DNA of 64,000 nucleotides from Gemmatimonadota bacterium (lineage in GTDB: Bacteria; Gemmatimonadota; Gemmatimonadetes; Longimicrobiales; Gaopeijiaceae). Each line of letters opens with the position of its first letter. The first letter of the stretch is position 1. Where the stretch lies: the NCBI GenBank assembly GCA_028873595.1, contig JAPPOV010000030.1, forward strand, positions 1 through 64,000, given 5' to 3'. The translations under genes and the position numbers were made by a program. Positions 62,538 through 64,000 of this stretch are shown in pieces. The notes below the pieces were generated by a model. The model had not been told where the DNA came from and did no database searches. It worked only from the letters and a program-made list of their open reading frames with translations.

Positions 62538-64000
62538 TTAGCCCCTCGGGGTGGAATCCCCCCCGATGTCCTCATCCAGATCCATCTGCGCGATGTCCGC
62601 CCAGGCCGCGTCGGCATCGTGCGGGTAGTATTCTCTCCGCCGCCCGGCCCGGGTCAGGAGTACCGCACCGAACCCTATTTGCATTGCGAAGAAGGTCAGC
62701 AGCCCGCCGATCACGAAGAGCAGGACGCTGAACACGCCCAGGAAGGGCACGATCGAGATCACGTGTCCGGCCAGGAAGGCGAATGTCAATCCAAGCAGCC
62801 CGCCGAAGAGCGTGAAGATGGGGTTCGACTTCCGAATCCAGCCCGTCCAGGGCCAGTTGCTTTCCGCCAACCATTCACCGGCGTTCCGTGCGACCGCGAC
62901 GTACCCGAGCAGCGCAGCCATGACAACGGCGACGGGGAAGAGAGGCAGCCACGCCACGGCAACCGGGATCCCGATGATCGAGATGGCCAGGGCGACCGCA
63001 CCGAGAAGCCAAACCGGGACCAGCAGGAGGCTGCCGGCGAAGCCCACCATGGCGGCCCGACCCGGCGCGCGACGTGCCGTTTCGGCGATCGCGTTCACGT
63101 TCTCACCCGCGAAGGCGAAGAAGCCGGCGCCGAGTAGCCCGAGGATGAAGACCATCAAGAGTTTTTCCAGGACCCCTCCGACACCGCGAATCACCGGACG
63201 GAACGGGGTCATGATCGAGAAGCTGTCGTCTTCGAACCGAGCGGCACTGCGCAGCTCATTGGCCAGATTCCGACGGATTTCGTCGCGGATCTCGTCTCGG
63301 AGTTCATCACGGAGCTCGCGTTCGATGTCGCGCTCTGTCTGGAGAACATCCACGATTCCGCCACGCACTTCACCATTGTTCCTCGTGATCCGGGCGTCCG
63401 CGATCCGGGCTTGACCTTGAATCACGCCGCCATCACGTACGTCGAGCGCGCCGCCGACGACCACGACGTTGCCACGAGCCTCACCTTCGACCCGGAGCGT
63501 GCCTTCGATCACGACCACGTTTCGATGTTCGATCTCATCGGCCTCGATGGTCACGTCTTCGTCCACGTGAATCCGAAACTCCTCATCCAGGCCCTCGAGG
63601 GCCTCCTCGAGAAGGCCGAGCCGCGACACGGACCCGATCAGCAGATGCATCAAGGACGGTTCGTCCCCGACAGAGATCGACTCGTCATCGTCGCTCAGGT
63701 TGACCTCCCTGATCGAGCCCTCGAGCGCATCATCGATCAGCTGGGCCGAACCGATGCCTTCGAGGTCGGATGGGATGGACCAGTCGACGAGCACCTCGGC
63801 GAGCGCCCCATTTTCGAGAACCATGGCCTGACCGAGAAGTCCTCGGAAGGCCTCGTGCAGTGCGTCACCCGGCTCATACTCACCGGATGGTTCCCCGTCG
63901 ATGTATACGATGCCGCCGTCGAAGATGATCTCGAGCACCGATCCATTGCCGAAGTGGAGTTCGAGCTCCGCACTGGACGAAGAAGCCGAGACGCTCTTCG
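62538..64000 (-). CDS. Bactofilin-like polymer-forming protein with membrane domain, 5'-truncated by window
   Basis: The frame is open to the window edge, so the N-terminus is missing (487 residues visible). An unrecognised first part (ELELHFGNGSVLEIIFDGGIVYIDG..) is followed by a bactofilin-like strand ladder (NVVVIEGTLRVEGEARGNVVVVGGALDVRDGGVIQGQARIADARITR), then a charged helix of near-repeated RDE(L/I) units (ERDIERELRDELRDEIRDEIRR), then four to six membrane helices. It leads the envelope cluster with the LiaF-like and small membrane proteins. It could be a membrane-tied scaffold; this is inference. Confidence 0.75.
   Translation of the reverse strand, partial: KSVSASSSSAELELHFGNGSVLEIIFDGGIVYIDGEPSGEYEPGDALHEAFRGLLGQAMVLENGALAEVLVDWSIPSDLEGIGSAQLIDDALEGSIREVNLSDDDESISVGDEPSLMHLLIGSVSRLGLLEEALEGLDEEFRIHVDEDVTIEADEIEHRNVVVIEGTLRVEGEARGNVVVVGGALDVRDGGVIQGQARIADARITRNNGEVRGGIVDVLQTERDIERELRDELRDEIRDEIRRNLANELRSAARFEDDSFSIMTPFRPVIRGVGGVLEKLLMVFILGLLGAGFFAFAGENVNAIAETARRAPGRAAMVGFAGSLLLVPVWLLGAVALAISIIGIPVAVAWLPLFPVAVVMAALLGYVAVARNAGEWLAESNWPWTGWIRKSNPIFTLFGGLLGLTFAFLAGHVISIVPFLGVFSVLLFVIGGLLTFFAMQIGFGAVLLTRAGRRREYYPHDADAAWADIAQMDLDEDIGGDSTPRG

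Overview
The window is 64 kb of dense, high-GC bacterial chromosome. It holds 56 protein-coding loci, two of them cut by the window edges and one with a broken frame. I found no rRNA, tRNA, CRISPR array, insertion sequence, integrase or prophage gene. No gene-free stretch exceeds 300 bases; the longest gaps are about 290 bases (25482-25771), 226 (34510-34735) and 220 (60101-60320). Many genes overlap by 1 or 4 bases (ATGA, GTGA, TTGA, TGATG), which suggests translational coupling, and TTG/GTG starts are common. Lipoproteins, an outer-membrane barrel, SurA-like chaperones, bifunctional PBPs and a bactofilin-like protein point to a diderm. Together with a short ATP synthase epsilon subunit this fits Gemmatimonadota or a near relative, but that placement is inference from gene content only.

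Layout. 1-1450: end of the F1 ATP synthase operon (atpD, atpC). 1482-7527: PHP phosphoesterase, thiE, the mltG-ruvX pair, a stand-alone V4R protein, a YtxH-like protein and PBP1A. 7722-15868: HExxH lipoprotein coupled to aroB, an acyl-CoA synthetase with an altered catalytic lysine, a NYN-LOTUS-LOTUS-HhH protein, a 3-methyladenine glycosylase and an NhaC-type antiporter. 15966-17765: etfB-etfA. 17847-25481: M23 lipoprotein, moeA, a barrel protein, SH3b protein, M30-like lipoprotein, zinc-ribbon membrane protein and a DMT transporter.

25772-33906: PBP4 with a LysM tail, a PerR-like regulator, a frameshifted gene, a P1B-4 metal ATPase with a Fur/PerR-type operator at its start, acetyl-CoA synthetase and a hexapeptide acyltransferase. 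34048-39096: small protein, guaB, MltD-like lytic transglycosylase, moaC and holB. 39104-51817: a minus-strand run with ftsE-ftsX-envC (division and amidase control), pdxA, two SurA/PpiC proteins, mfd, a BatA-like VWA protein and a DUF58 protein.

51996-58388: lepA followed by a tightly overlapped set: ROK kinase, PfkB kinase, a STAS-GHKL fusion, a STAS-like protein with an apparent winged helix, and a trans-sulfuration enzyme. I consider this the most unusual part of the window: it reads as a partner-switching signalling module embedded among sugar kinases. 58472-64000: pruA (minus) divergent from mrp, then a cell-envelope cluster of a small membrane protein, a LiaF-like exported protein and a bactofilin-like membrane protein that runs off the window.

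Functional themes are cell-envelope growth (PBP1A, PBP4, MltG, MltD, M23, EnvC/FtsEX), outer-membrane protein folding, cofactor synthesis (thiE, pdxA, moeA, moaC), and acetate, proline and electron-transfer metabolism.
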